Shown piece after piece: positions 8,937 to 17,521 of a stretch of 64,000 nt of DNA. The notes beneath the pieces are model-generated. The model saw only the letters and a program-made list of their open reading frames with translations, was not told the DNA's origin and did no database searches. The stretch spans positions 10,846,938 through 10,910,937 of the forward strand of contig NZ_CP037423.1 of the NCBI RefSeq assembly GCF_007754155.1, in the 5' to 3' direction. This stretch comes from Stieleria neptunia (GTDB lineage Bacteria; Planctomycetota; Planctomycetia; Pirellulales; Pirellulaceae). Position 1 is the stretch's first letter. Every line of letters starts with the position of its first letter. The position numbers and the translations under genes are program-made.

Positions 8937-10299
8937 GTGGATCACACGCGGCATCTTTACCGTGCTGTTTCTCGCGATTCTCGGCACCGCCGGCAGCCTG
9001 ATGATCTCGGCGTCATCGACCGATGACAGCGGCCCCAAGCTGACACACACCGTGTCCCGCGGGGGCATGAAGGTCACGGTGACCGAACAAGGTGTTCTGG
9101 AGAGTTCCGAAAACACCGAAATCAAATGCAAAGTCCGCGGCCAAAACACGGTCATTTGGGTGATCGAAAACGGCACGCAAGTCCAACAGGGCGACGTGCT
9201 GGTGCGGCTGGACACGCTGGAGATCGAAGACGCCATCAACGAACGGACCAAGTACGCCCACTGGTCCCAGAGCGGTGCCGAGTACTCCAAAGCCGAGGTG
9301 GCCCGCGCGACTCTCGCGATCAACGAGTATCTCGAAGGACGCTATGTTTCGGAGTTGTTGACGCTTGAGAAAGACCTGGCCGTCGCCGAGTCCAATCTGC
9401 GGACGGCGAAGAACATGTTGGCGCACTCCAAACGGATGTCCGAACGAGGCTACGTGAGCGAATTGGATGTCGAACAAAAAGAATTCTCATTGACCCAAGC
9501 GGAGTTGAACTTAAACGCCACGAAGACACGCATCGATGTGTTGAAAACGTATACCAAACAGATGGAACTGGAAACGCTCAACGGCAATTTAAAATCGATC
9601 AAGGCGACACACGCGGCCAACGTCGAACGTGCCGTCCTGGATGCCAACCGACGCGATCAAGCACTCGAAGAATTCGAGCACTGCGTCGTCAAGGCGGAGA
9701 AAAAGGGTCTGGTGATCTATCCCTCGGCGGCCGCCTGGAAAAATTCTCCGGACATCGCCGAAGGCGCAACGGTGCACAAAGACCAGGTCCTGATGCTGAT
9801 GCCCAACTTGTCCAAAATGCAAGTCAAAATCGGTATCCATGAATCTGTCGTGGACCGCATCGAGCCCGGCATGCACGCCGCGGTGAGTTTGCCCGAACTG
9901 GCGATGGACGCAACCGTTTATTCGATCGCTTCGGTGGCGCAGCCGACGGGTTGGTGGACCGGCAACATCGTCAAGTACGACTGCATCATCCAGTTGCCAT
10001 CGATCGAAGGGCTGAAGCCGGGCATGAGCGCGGAAGTCGAAGTCGTGATGGCGGACTACCAAGACGTGCTGACCATTCCCGTCTCGGCCGTTCTCGAGAC
10101 CGAAACCGAAACACTGTGCTGGGTGATGGTCAACGGCAAACCGCAGCGCCGCGAGATCACGCTCGGCGACAGCAACGATGTCTTCATCATCGTCCAAGAC
10201 GGACTCCGCGAAGGCGAGGAAGTCGTGCTCAATCCGTTGTCGTTTGTCGACCAGGCTCAACAGGCCGCGCTCCGCACGATCGACGAGACGAAGCCATGA
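8929..10299 (+). CDS. HlyD/MacA-type periplasmic adaptor, copy 2
   Basis: A 456-residue paralogue of the preceding adaptor, with one N-terminal transmembrane helix, split lipoyl domain (VTEQGVLESSENTEIKCKVR), coiled-coil hairpin and beta-barrel (GLKPGMSAEVEVVMADYQDV). It overlaps copy 1 by 8 nt, and its stop overlaps the permease start (ATGA), so the three genes are translationally coupled. It lacks the long cytoplasmic tail of copy 1. The two adaptors may form a mixed hexamer, with one taking a specialised role; this is inferred from the tandem arrangement. Confidence 0.9.
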   Translation: MSKWITRGIFTVLFLAILGTAGSLMISASSTDDSGPKLTHTVSRGGMKVTVTEQGVLESSENTEIKCKVRGQNTVIWVIENGTQVQQGDVLVRLDTLEIEDAINERTKYAHWSQSGAEYSKAEVARATLAINEYLEGRYVSELLTLEKDLAVAESNLRTAKNMLAHSKRMSERGYVSELDVEQKEFSLTQAELNLNATKTRIDVLKTYTKQMELETLNGNLKSIKATHAANVERAVLDANRRDQALEEFEHCVVKAEKKGLVIYPSAAAWKNSPDIAEGATVHKDQVLMLMPNLSKMQVKIGIHESVVDRIEPGMHAAVSLPELAMDATVYSIASVAQPTGWWTGNIVKYDCIIQLPSIEGLKPGMSAEVEVVMADYQDVLTIPVSAVLETETETLCWVMVNGKPQRREITLGDSNDVFIIVQDGLREGEEVVLNPLSFVDQAQQAALRTIDETKP

Positions 10300-11606
10300 A
10301 TGCCCTGTTGCGCACGATCACGACCGGCGTCAAAAGTCTGCTGCTGCAGAAAATGCGCGCCGGCTTGGCGGCGTTGGGGATCTTCATCGGAACCACCACG
10401 GTGATCTGGTTGGTCGCGATGGGCGAAGGGGTCAGCCATCGCGCCCAAGAGCAAATCCTGGAACTGGGTGCCAAGAACATCATCGTCCGATCGGTCGAAC
10501 CGAATTCTTCCCAAGACAACGCGAACAGCCGGGTCAAAAAATTTGGTCTGCTGAGAAAAGACCACGAGCGAATCGTCGCCACCATTCCAGGGATCCGTGA
10601 CGCGATTCCGATGCGCGAGACCAGAATGGAACTGCGGGTGGAAAACCGTTCGGCCGACAGCAAACTGGTCGGCTGCAGCGAAGAACACTTGCAGATGAAC
10701 CAACTGGAAATCGCCAGGGGACGGTGGCTGACCCCGCGTGATCGCGGCAAGAAAGTCGTCGTGCTGGCCGACCAGACCGCGACGCGTTTGTTTCGGCACC
10801 AAAACCCGCTGGGCAAATCGATTTGGGTCGGCAGCGAGTTTTACATCGTGATCGGCCAAACCAAACCGCGGACCGCCTCGGCGGCGATCGGCGGAAGCTT
10901 GGATGCCCGCGACTACAACTTGGACGCCTACATCCCGCTGCAGACGTTTCGCGACCGCATCGGCGATCGGGTGTTGACCCGCAGCTCCGGACAGCAGTTC
11001 ACCGGTGAGATCGTCGAGCTGAGTCAGATCACGGTCAGCGTCAATGATGTCGACAACGTGGACGAAACGGCGGCGATCATCGAATCGCTGCTCAAGAAGT
11101 TTCACAAGACCGAAGACTACGCGGTGGTCGTCCCCAAAGAGTTGCTGGCCCAAGCCGCACGGACCCGCGCGATGTTCAATATCCTGTTGGTGATCATCGC
11201 CGGAATCTCGCTGCTGGTCGGCGGCATCGGGATCATGAATATCATGTTGGCCACGGTGACTGAGCGGACGCGCGAAATCGGAATTCGACGCGCGATCGGC
11301 GCCAAACGCCGGGACATCATTCAACAATTCTTGACCGAAACATTGGTGCTGACCGGTACCGGCGGATTGTTGGGCGTGTTGTGCGGGCTGATGTGCGGCC
11401 CGCTGTTTCGCGGCATTCGCGCCGCGGTGACCGCGATTTCTCCCGATGCCTTGCCGCCGATCATTTATACGCTCGAACCCAGAATCGCCCCCTGGTCGAT
11501 CGGATTGTCGTTGTTCATCTCGCTGGGAACCGGTCTGATTTTTGGGCTCTATCCCGCCCGCCGAGCCGCCATGATGAACCCGATCGAAGCCCTGCGACAC
11601 GAATGA
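10296..11606 (+). CDS. MacB-like ABC transporter permease
   Basis: A 436-residue protein. The ATG at 10296 overlaps the adaptor stop as ATGA; the frame is open further upstream, but this start fits the family. There is one N-terminal membrane helix (AGLAALGIFIGTTTVIWLVA), a ~230-residue periplasmic MacB_PCD-type domain, and three C-terminal helices of the FtsX type carrying GGIGIMNIMLATVTERTREI and RRAIGAKRRD. It has no fused ATPase, and no ATPase gene lies in this operon, so the nucleotide-binding subunit must come from elsewhere. It is predicted to drive export through the two adaptors and the TolC-like protein. Confidence 0.9.
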   Translation: MNALLRTITTGVKSLLLQKMRAGLAALGIFIGTTTVIWLVAMGEGVSHRAQEQILELGAKNIIVRSVEPNSSQDNANSRVKKFGLLRKDHERIVATIPGIRDAIPMRETRMELRVENRSADSKLVGCSEEHLQMNQLEIARGRWLTPRDRGKKVVVLADQTATRLFRHQNPLGKSIWVGSEFYIVIGQTKPRTASAAIGGSLDARDYNLDAYIPLQTFRDRIGDRVLTRSSGQQFTGEIVELSQITVSVNDVDNVDETAAIIESLLKKFHKTEDYAVVVPKELLAQAARTRAMFNILLVIIAGISLLVGGIGIMNIMLATVTERTREIGIRRAIGAKRRDIIQQFLTETLVLTGTGGLLGVLCGLMCGPLFRGIRAAVTAISPDALPPIIYTLEPRIAPWSIGLSLFISLGTGLIFGLYPARRAAMMNPIEALRHE

Positions 11607-12100
11607 TGCTCGAGAACAGCGCACAAGACATGACACCCATGCCCCCATTCATTCCGCTACTTCTGGCGACCTTGTTTGTCACCACCACGACAACGTTTTC
11701 GTTCGCCGCGGATCTCGGCCTTTGGAACAAGCATGTGGTCACCGAACAGGGGCACTGCAACACGGCGACGGCGACGCAAGGTCCATGGACGGCCCGACCG
11801 ATCGACAACGAGATCACCGGGATTCACTGCCTGCTGCGATCGGACATCGACAACGACGGACTCGGAACTTTTGCCCAGCACACCGTCGACACCGGCCAGC
11901 AGAGTTACGACCTACGATCAGTCGACACGGACGGCGATGGCGACGCAGATCTACTCAACGCCGGACGCGGCAGCAACAACGTGGTCTGGTACGAGAACCC
12001 GTTGAAGTGCGACGATCTGCGGGCTCCATGGCAACGTCTGCCTTGTTCCCGATCGTCGTTCGAGCGTCAGACGTCGGTTTCGGCCATGTCGCGGGCGTGA
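11603..12100 (+). pseudogene. FG-GAP/VCBS repeat protein remnant
   Basis: A frame starting at the ATG that overlaps the permease stop (11603). It encodes a signal peptide (PFIPLLLATLFVTTTTTFSF) and then the N-terminal block HVVTEQGHCNTATA seen in planctomycete FG-GAP proteins. That block normally runs into many Ca-binding DGDG repeats; here it jumps to ITGIHCLLRSDIDNDG and DTDGDGDADLLNAGRG, then ends in unrelated sequence inside the lipA 3' end. At 165 residues it is far shorter than the family. The junction near 11770 is in GACGGCGACG-type sequence, suiting deletion between repeats. I read it as an internally deleted, probably dead gene. Confidence 0.65.
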
Positions 12101-12987
12101 TAGCTGCTGCGGACGAAGGGGCCGCTGGCGACTTTTTTGAACCCCATGCTCTTGGCGATCTCGCCCAGTTCTTCGAACTCTTCCGGTGGCACGTAACGCA
12201 CCACGGGCAGGTATTTTTCACCGGGCTGCAAATACTGGCCGAGCGTCAGGAAGTCGACGTCGTAGTCGCGCAGGTCGGCCAGGGCGTCCAGCAATTCGCC
12301 GCGTTCTTCGCCGAGCCCCAGCATCAAGCCGCTCTTGGTTTTGACGTCGGCGTCGTATTCCTTCACCTTTCGCATCATGCCCAACGTCCAACGGTAATCG
12401 CTCTTGGGGCCACGCACGCGGCGGTACAGTCGCGGAACCGTTTCCATGTTGTGGTTGAACACGGTCGGCTTGGCCTGGATCACCCGTTCCAAGGCGTCTT
12501 TGCAGGCGACGAAATCCGGCGTCAGGACTTCGGTCGTCGCACCACAGCGCTCGCGGACGGCGACGACGCAGCGATAGAAGTGGTCGGCACCCCCGTCGGG
12601 GAGGTCGTCCCGCGTGACGCTGGTGATGACGACATGTTTCAGCCCCAGACGGGCGGCCGCTTCGGCGACGCGGTCGGGCTCGTCCGATTCGGGCAATTCC
12701 GGCGGACGTCCTCGGTGGACCGCGCAGAATCCACACGGCCGCGTGCAAACGTTCCCCAAAATCATGAAGGTCGCGGTTTGCTGGCTGTAACACTCCATCC
12801 GATTGGGGCATTTGGCGTTGTCGCAAACCGTTTCCAGTTTCAACTCCTCCAACAGCCCCTCGGTCATATGGTTCGCGTTGCTCTTGGGGATGGGCCGCTT
12901 CAGCCAGCGCGGCAAGCGGCCGCTGCCGCTGAGTGCGGTACCGGCGGGAATTTCAGGATCTGCGACGACGGGTAATCGAAAGGCCAT
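12067..12987 (-). CDS. lipA: Lipoyl synthase
   Basis: A 306-residue radical-SAM enzyme that inserts two sulfurs into octanoyl groups on lipoyl domains of 2-oxoacid dehydrogenases and GcvH. Both iron-sulfur motifs are visible: auxiliary cluster CX4CX5C (CDNAKCPNRMEC) and radical-SAM CX3CX2C (CTRPCGFC). The C-terminal RSSYHA motif, which ligates the auxiliary cluster, is present. The ATG at 12987 was preferred because the upstream extension is not family-like. It is divergent from smpB with a 116-bp shared promoter region, and its 3' end overlaps the FG-GAP remnant by 34 bp. No lipB lies nearby. Confidence 0.97.
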   Translation of the reverse strand: MAFRLPVVADPEIPAGTALSGSGRLPRWLKRPIPKSNANHMTEGLLEELKLETVCDNAKCPNRMECYSQQTATFMILGNVCTRPCGFCAVHRGRPPELPESDEPDRVAEAAARLGLKHVVITSVTRDDLPDGGADHFYRCVVAVRERCGATTEVLTPDFVACKDALERVIQAKPTVFNHNMETVPRLYRRVRGPKSDYRWTLGMMRKVKEYDADVKTKSGLMLGLGEERGELLDALADLRDYDVDFLTLGQYLQPGEKYLPVVRYVPPEEFEELGEIAKSMGFKKVASGPFVRSSYHARDMAETDV

Positions 12988-13103
12988 GGACGGACGGGGG
13001 GAGAGACGCGTGGACGAAGTGAACCCTTTCGGGGTCCGTATTGTAGTGAGTCTGTCTGAAGGGCAATGGCTATCGTCTCGAGTCCGGATACAATCCCCCC
13101 ACC

Positions 13104-13613
13104 ATGGCCAAGAAAAAATCAAAAAAGAAAGGTGCAGCGGCGAACAAGAAATCCGACTCGGGCTTCACGATGGTCTCGGAAAACCGCAAAGCCCGCCATC
13201 GTTACGAGATTTTAGACTCGATCGAGTGTGGATTGATGCTGATGGGCAGCGAAGTCAAATCGATGCGGGAGGGCAAATTGTCGCTCGACGAAGCCCACAT
13301 CCGCGTCAAAGACCGCGAACTGTGGCTGATCGGCGCGGACATCGCCCATTACAACAACGCGGGGATGTGGAACCACGACCCACGCCGCCCCCGCAAATTG
13401 CTGATTCACGCCCGCGAGTTCGACAAATTTGCCGGCCGGGCCCACGAGCGGGGCCTGACGCTGATCCCGCTGAGAGTTTATTTCAACGAGCGGGGCTTGG
13501 CCAAATGTGTGATGGGGCTGGTCAAGGGCAAGAAACTTCACGACAAACGAGAGACACTCAAAAAACGAGACTCCGACCGCGGCTTGCAGCGAGCCATGCG
13601 AGGACGCGGCTGA
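13104..13613 (+). CDS. smpB: SsrA-binding protein SmpB
   Basis: A 169-residue protein that binds tmRNA and brings it to stalled ribosomes in trans-translation. Family blocks are clear: RYEILDSIECGLMLMGSEVKSMREGK, HIRVKDRELWLIGADIAHY, the NHDPRRPRKLL segment, and a basic C-tail (KLHDKRETLKKRDSDRGLQRAMR) that enters the mRNA channel. An extra lysine-rich N-terminus (MAKKKSKKKGAAANKK) precedes it. The ssrA RNA gene is not in the window. Its stop lies two bases before a palindromic repeat. Confidence 0.97.
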   Translation: MAKKKSKKKGAAANKKSDSGFTMVSENRKARHRYEILDSIECGLMLMGSEVKSMREGKLSLDEAHIRVKDRELWLIGADIAHYNNAGMWNHDPRRPRKLLIHAREFDKFAGRAHERGLTLIPLRVYFNERGLAKCVMGLVKGKKLHDKRETLKKRDSDRGLQRAMRGRG

Positions 13614-13615
13614 GC

Positions 13616-13759
13616 GTGGGGTAAGCTTCCAGCTTGCCACCCTGGACAGGCTTCCAGCCTGTCACCGTGGGACAGGCTTCCAGCCTGTCAATCCAGCTCT
13701 GCTGCCTGGCAAGCTGGAAGCTTACCCCACTGCTGCATGGCAAGCGGGAAGCTTACCCC
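13616..13759. repeat. Palindromic AAGCTTCCAGCTTGC repeat cluster
   Basis: The outer arms start GTGGGGTAAGCTTCCAGCTT (13616) and are matched by the complement at 13707-13730; a third, variant copy ends at 13759. Two copies of GACAGGCTTCCAGCCTGTCA lie inside. The block starts two bases after the smpB stop. Related hairpins occur at 23596-23681 and as a half-copy near 19056. Confidence 0.85.
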
Positions 13760-13787
13760 ACTTGATCCTCACCACACCGATCCAACC

Positions 13788-14492
13788 GTGACCGAACCAA
13801 CCGCTTCGAAATCATCCGATGTGCTGAAGATCACCGACGTGATCAAAACGTTTGACCAGCCCGGCGGTGGCAAACTGACCGTGCTGGACATCCCCGATCT
13901 GACGATTCGCGCCGGCGAGCAGATGGCGTTGATCGGGCAAAGCGGCGGCGGCAAGACCACGCTGTTGCATCTGATCGCCGGATTGCTGACGCCCGACTCG
14001 GGCAGCATTCGCGTTGCCGGCATCGAGTTGACCCGGTTGTCCGAACAGGGCCGCGATCGATGTCGGGCCGCGACCGTCGGCTATGTCTTTCAAACCTTCA
14101 ATCTGTTGCCCGCGTTCTCGGCGATCGAAAACATCCAGTTGGGCATGGCGTTCGGCAACCGCGCGATCGACACCGAGCGGGCCTACGATCTGCTAGACAA
14201 AGTCGGCTTGGCCGATCGAGCGACCTATCGACCGAATCAACTCTCCGTCGGGCAGCAACAGCGGGTGGCGATCGCACGGGCGTTGGCCGGAAAACCGAAG
14301 CTGCTGTTGGCCGACGAACCGACCGCCAACGTCGACCCGGCCAGCAGTGATACGGTGTTGGATTTGATCATCGGTTCCTGTCGAGATGAGAACATCGCGC
14401 TGATGATGGTCACGCACTCGATGGAGGTGACCAAGCGGTTTGAACGCGTCGAACACCTGGACAAGTTGAACCGCATTTTTCAGACCCTTTAA
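13788..14492 (+). CDS. ABC transporter ATP-binding protein (LolD/MacB type)
   Basis: A 234-residue ATPase with Walker A GQSGGGKTT, Q-loop FQTFNLLPAF, signature LSVGQQQRVAIARAL, Walker B LLLADEPT and the switch histidine in VTHSM. I chose GTG 13788; an in-frame ATG at 13737 exists but lies inside the palindromic repeat. It is followed after 106 bp by an FtsX-type permease, with which it should form an exporter or a lipid/lipoprotein-mobilising complex. The adenine pair of its TAA stop also begins a 17-bp tandem repeat. Confidence 0.9.
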   Translation: MTEPTASKSSDVLKITDVIKTFDQPGGGKLTVLDIPDLTIRAGEQMALIGQSGGGKTTLLHLIAGLLTPDSGSIRVAGIELTRLSEQGRDRCRAATVGYVFQTFNLLPAFSAIENIQLGMAFGNRAIDTERAYDLLDKVGLADRATYRPNQLSVGQQQRVAIARALAGKPKLLLADEPTANVDPASSDTVLDLIIGSCRDENIALMMVTHSMEVTKRFERVEHLDKLNRIFQTL

Positions 14493-14558
14493 TTGCTGCG
14501 GCTGATCAATTGCTGCGGCTGATCAATTGCTGCGGCTGATCAATTGCTGCGGCTGATC
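14491..14558. repeat. Four perfect tandem copies of a 17-bp unit
   Basis: The unit AATTGCTGCGGCTGATC is repeated exactly four times (14491, 14508, 14525, 14542). The first copy overlaps the stop codon of the ABC ATPase gene, and the array fills most of the gap before the permease. Identical copies imply recent slippage expansion. A role in transcription or translation between the two genes is possible but unproven. Confidence 0.95.
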
Positions 14559-14598
14559 CGACCGACTCACACACTGCCATCCCCTGAAGAACCTGACC

Positions 14599-15963
14599 AT
14601 GTGGCTGCTCCGAATTGCCTGGCGTAACTTCTGCTATCGATCGCTTTCCAGCATTTTGACGACGATCTCGCTGGCCCTCGGCGTGGCGTTGGTGGTGATG
14701 GTGTTGGCGGTGTTCGGGATCGTGACCGAAGCGTTTTCGCGCAATGCACAAGTCGGTTACAACCTGGTCGTCGGTCCCAAAGGCAGCGCGTTGCAGTTGA
14801 CGCTCAACAGCGTTTATTACCTGAGCCAGCCGATCGAAAATCTTCCCTACACCGAATACATGGAGTTCTTTGACGCGGCCACGCGGGCGGAAATGGTTCG
14901 CAAGTACGGCGGCGACCCGGCACTCGGCGAGCGTGACGGAGTCTACGCGCCGCTGATCGGTGGCGGTTATGCCATCCCATTGGCGCTGGGTGATTACCTG
15001 GGCGATTTTCGCGTCGTCGGCACCACGCCGGACTTCTTCGAAAAACTGCGGCACGGTCCGACGTTGGAAGAACCCTTTGCGATGCGCGACGGCCGCGCGC
15101 TCCTGTCGTACTCCCAGGAGTACGGGTATTACGAAGCCGTGCTCGGATCACGCGTCGCGGGGCACCTGAATTTGTCCGTCGGTGATCAGTTCAGTTCGAC
15201 CCACGGCGATCCCGAAGGCAAGGGGCACGGCAAGAAGTTCACGGTCGTCGGAATTCTGGCGCCGACCGGCACTCCCAACGATCGTGCGGCGTTCGTGAAC
15301 ATGGAAGGCTTTTATCTGCAAGAAAACCACGCCAAGCCGCTGACCGGTGAAGAGACCATCGTCCCGCCCAGCGAAGCGCCCGAGGATCCCGACGGGTACA
15401 TGCCCTTGACAATTCCCGAGCGCGAAGTCACCTCGATTCTGGTTCGCACCGGGATGCCGATGATGGGCGTGGTGCTGGAGAATCAAGTCAATGAGAGTCT
15501 GCGGAGTCAGGCGGCCGCGCCGGTCGGTGAAATCGCCAAATTGATGAACGCCATCATCGGCCCCCTGCTGACGGCACTGTTGGTGATCACCCTGATCACC
15601 TGTGTGGTGGCGGCGGTCGGCGTGCTGGTGGCGATCTACAACTCGATGAACGACCGGCGCCGCGACATCGCGGTGATGCGGGCCTTGGGGGCACGCCGCG
15701 GGACGGTGACCGGAGTGATCTTGTTGGAGAGTTTTTTGGTGGCGTTGATCGGGGCGACGACCGGATGGTTCTTGGCACACGCGTCGATCTGGGCGTGCAG
15801 CGGCCTGATCGAGGATCGCACGGGGGTCCAGGTCGGGATACTAACGACCAGCGCCTATGAGTGGTACATTTTCCCGCTCGTTCTGATTCTGGCCGCGCTG
15901 GCGGGGATCCTGCCCGCGGCGAGTGCCTATCGGACCGACGTCGGTACGAATCTGGCCGCGTAA
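14599..15963 (+). CDS. FtsX-family ABC transporter permease
   Basis: A 454-residue protein with an N-terminal transmembrane helix (SILTTISLALGVALVVMVLA), a ~240-residue extracytoplasmic domain, and three C-terminal helices. The helices bear the FtsX signature YNSMNDRRRDIAVMRALGAR and end near LILAALAGILPAASAYR. It pairs with the ATPase gene just upstream. The architecture matches MacB/LolC-like mechanotransmission permeases rather than classical importers. No dedicated substrate-binding protein or adaptor is adjacent, so the transported molecule is unknown. Confidence 0.9.
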   Translation: MWLLRIAWRNFCYRSLSSILTTISLALGVALVVMVLAVFGIVTEAFSRNAQVGYNLVVGPKGSALQLTLNSVYYLSQPIENLPYTEYMEFFDAATRAEMVRKYGGDPALGERDGVYAPLIGGGYAIPLALGDYLGDFRVVGTTPDFFEKLRHGPTLEEPFAMRDGRALLSYSQEYGYYEAVLGSRVAGHLNLSVGDQFSSTHGDPEGKGHGKKFTVVGILAPTGTPNDRAAFVNMEGFYLQENHAKPLTGEETIVPPSEAPEDPDGYMPLTIPEREVTSILVRTGMPMMGVVLENQVNESLRSQAAAPVGEIAKLMNAIIGPLLTALLVITLITCVVAAVGVLVAIYNSMNDRRRDIAVMRALGARRGTVTGVILLESFLVALIGATTGWFLAHASIWACSGLIEDRTGVQVGILTTSAYEWYIFPLVLILAALAGILPAASAYRTDVGTNLAA

Positions 15964-16073
15964 CGGTGACGCAGCAATTAGCATGCGTGGCCGAGCAGAT
16001 CGCCGCCGGCCGAGTCGATCGAGCCGAGCCGAGCCGTGCGACGACAGTCTGACCACCCTCCCCTAAAAACTCC

Positions 16074-17435
16074 ATGAATCAGCCAGAGCCGAACGAAACG
16101 TCCGGCGACGATGCGATCGCTTCCGACCCCGCCTCCACCCCGCCGTCTTCACCCCCGCCCCAAGACGGCGGACCGGTTGACCCGCCGAAGCGGCGTCAGC
16201 CCGGGATGCTGTTCATCTGGGTGACGCTGTTCATCGACATCTTGGGCATCGGAATCGTGATCCCGGTGTTGCCCGCGCTGGTGCAAGAACTGTCGGGATT
16301 GGATGAGTCGGGCGCGTCGCTGTATTACGGATTCATCGTGGCCTCGTACGCAACGATGCAGTTCTTCTTTGCGCCGATCTTGGGCGGGCTTTCGGATCGA
16401 TTCGGGCGGCGTCCGATTCTGTTGGTGGCGCTGTTCGGCTTGGGCGTCGACTTCATGATTCAAGGCTTCGCCAATAGTTTGTGGTTGTTGTTTCTGGCCC
16501 GCCTGATCTCGGGCGTCTTCGGCGCCAGCTTCACCGTCGGCAACGCCTACATCGCCGACATCTCCAACGATGACACGCGGGCCCGCAACTTCGGGCTCGT
16601 CGGTGCGGCGTTCGGACTCGGGTTCACGTTCGGGCCGCCGCTCGGCGGTGTGCTCGGTGACGCGATCGACATTCGCGTCCCTTTCTTTGTCACCGCGGGT
16701 CTGGCATTGGTGAACTGGTTGTACGGCTACTTCATCTTGCCGGAATCGTTGCCGCCGGAGAAACGCAGGGCGTTTTCACTCAAGAACGCGCGGCCGTTGG
16801 GCGCCGTCGGAACGCTGCGACGCTATCCCCTGGTCGCGGCGTTGGCGGTCGTGTTTTTACTCAAGGCGTTTGCCCAACGCGGGTTGGAAAATGTGTTCGT
16901 CCTGTTTTCCGAATTTCGCTTCGACTGGACCGCGATGACGGTCGGGGTGTTCTTGGGCTGGGTGGGAATTTTGGCGATCATCGTGCAGGGCGGTTTGGTG
17001 CGACCGATCGTCAAACGATTCGGCGAACGCAACGTGTTGTTGGCCGCGACGGTGATCTCCGCGGTCTCGTTCTTGGGCTATGCCTTTGCCACCGCCGCCT
17101 GGATGTTACCGGTGATCGCGGTGGTCGGTGCACTGGGCGGATTGGCCGGACCGACCATCCAAAGTTTGGTCACCAAGACCGTCGATGAAACCGAACAAGG
17201 CGAAGTGCAAGGGGCGCTGACGTCGCTGCAAGGATTGACCAGCATCGCGGCGCCGATCGTATTCACCAGCGGACTGTTCGGCTACTTCACCAGCGACGTC
17301 GCGCCGTTCCAGTTCGCCGGCGCGCCGTTTTTACTGGGCGGCATTCTGATTTTTGTCGCCTTCTTTTTGGCCATCGCCGTGTTTCGAAAGTACCCCGAAA
17401 CCGTGGGTCGAGACACGCCGGAAAAAGGTGTCTGA
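16074..17435 (+). CDS. MFS transporter, TCR/Tet-like
   Basis: A 453-residue protein with 12 predicted membrane helices after a 40-residue proline-rich N-terminal tail. The loop 2-3 motif GGLSDRFGRRPILL and the helix 5 region (GLVGAAFGLGFTFGPPLGG) are those of drug:H+ antiporters such as TetA. The likely role is proton-driven efflux of a small molecule; resistance to tetracycline cannot be claimed. Its TGA stop sits in the centre of a perfect palindrome. Confidence 0.9.
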   Translation: MNQPEPNETSGDDAIASDPASTPPSSPPPQDGGPVDPPKRRQPGMLFIWVTLFIDILGIGIVIPVLPALVQELSGLDESGASLYYGFIVASYATMQFFFAPILGGLSDRFGRRPILLVALFGLGVDFMIQGFANSLWLLFLARLISGVFGASFTVGNAYIADISNDDTRARNFGLVGAAFGLGFTFGPPLGGVLGDAIDIRVPFFVTAGLALVNWLYGYFILPESLPPEKRRAFSLKNARPLGAVGTLRRYPLVAALAVVFLLKAFAQRGLENVFVLFSEFRFDWTAMTVGVFLGWVGILAIIVQGGLVRPIVKRFGERNVLLAATVISAVSFLGYAFATAAWMLPVIAVVGALGGLAGPTIQSLVTKTVDETEQGEVQGALTSLQGLTSIAAPIVFTSGLFGYFTSDVAPFQFAGAPFLLGGILIFVAFFLAIAVFRKYPETVGRDTPEKGV

Positions 17436-17444
17436 CACCTTTTT
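17422..17444. terminator. Palindrome with A/T tails containing the MFS stop codon
   Basis: AAAAAGGTGTC and GACACCTTTTT flank a single T, an 11-bp perfect inverted repeat ending in T5. It could terminate transcription on either strand. The MFS gene's TGA (17433-17435) lies at its axis, so the last codons are part of the hairpin. Its shape also suits a dispersed palindromic repeat. Confidence 0.6.
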
Positions 17445-17521
17445 GGGGGACTGGGTAAGTTTCGCTTTTTTCACGCGTTGGGTCGCGCCAATTTTCGTCT
17501 GCCACTCGGAGGTTTTTGGGT

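Noticed and set aside
10257..11648. 463-codon frame antisense to the MacB-like permease
   Set aside because: The permease shows clear FtsX motifs; the antisense product has none.
14491..14558. Iterons of a replication origin
   Set aside because: Only four units between two transporter genes; no DnaA boxes, dnaA, repA or AT-rich region.
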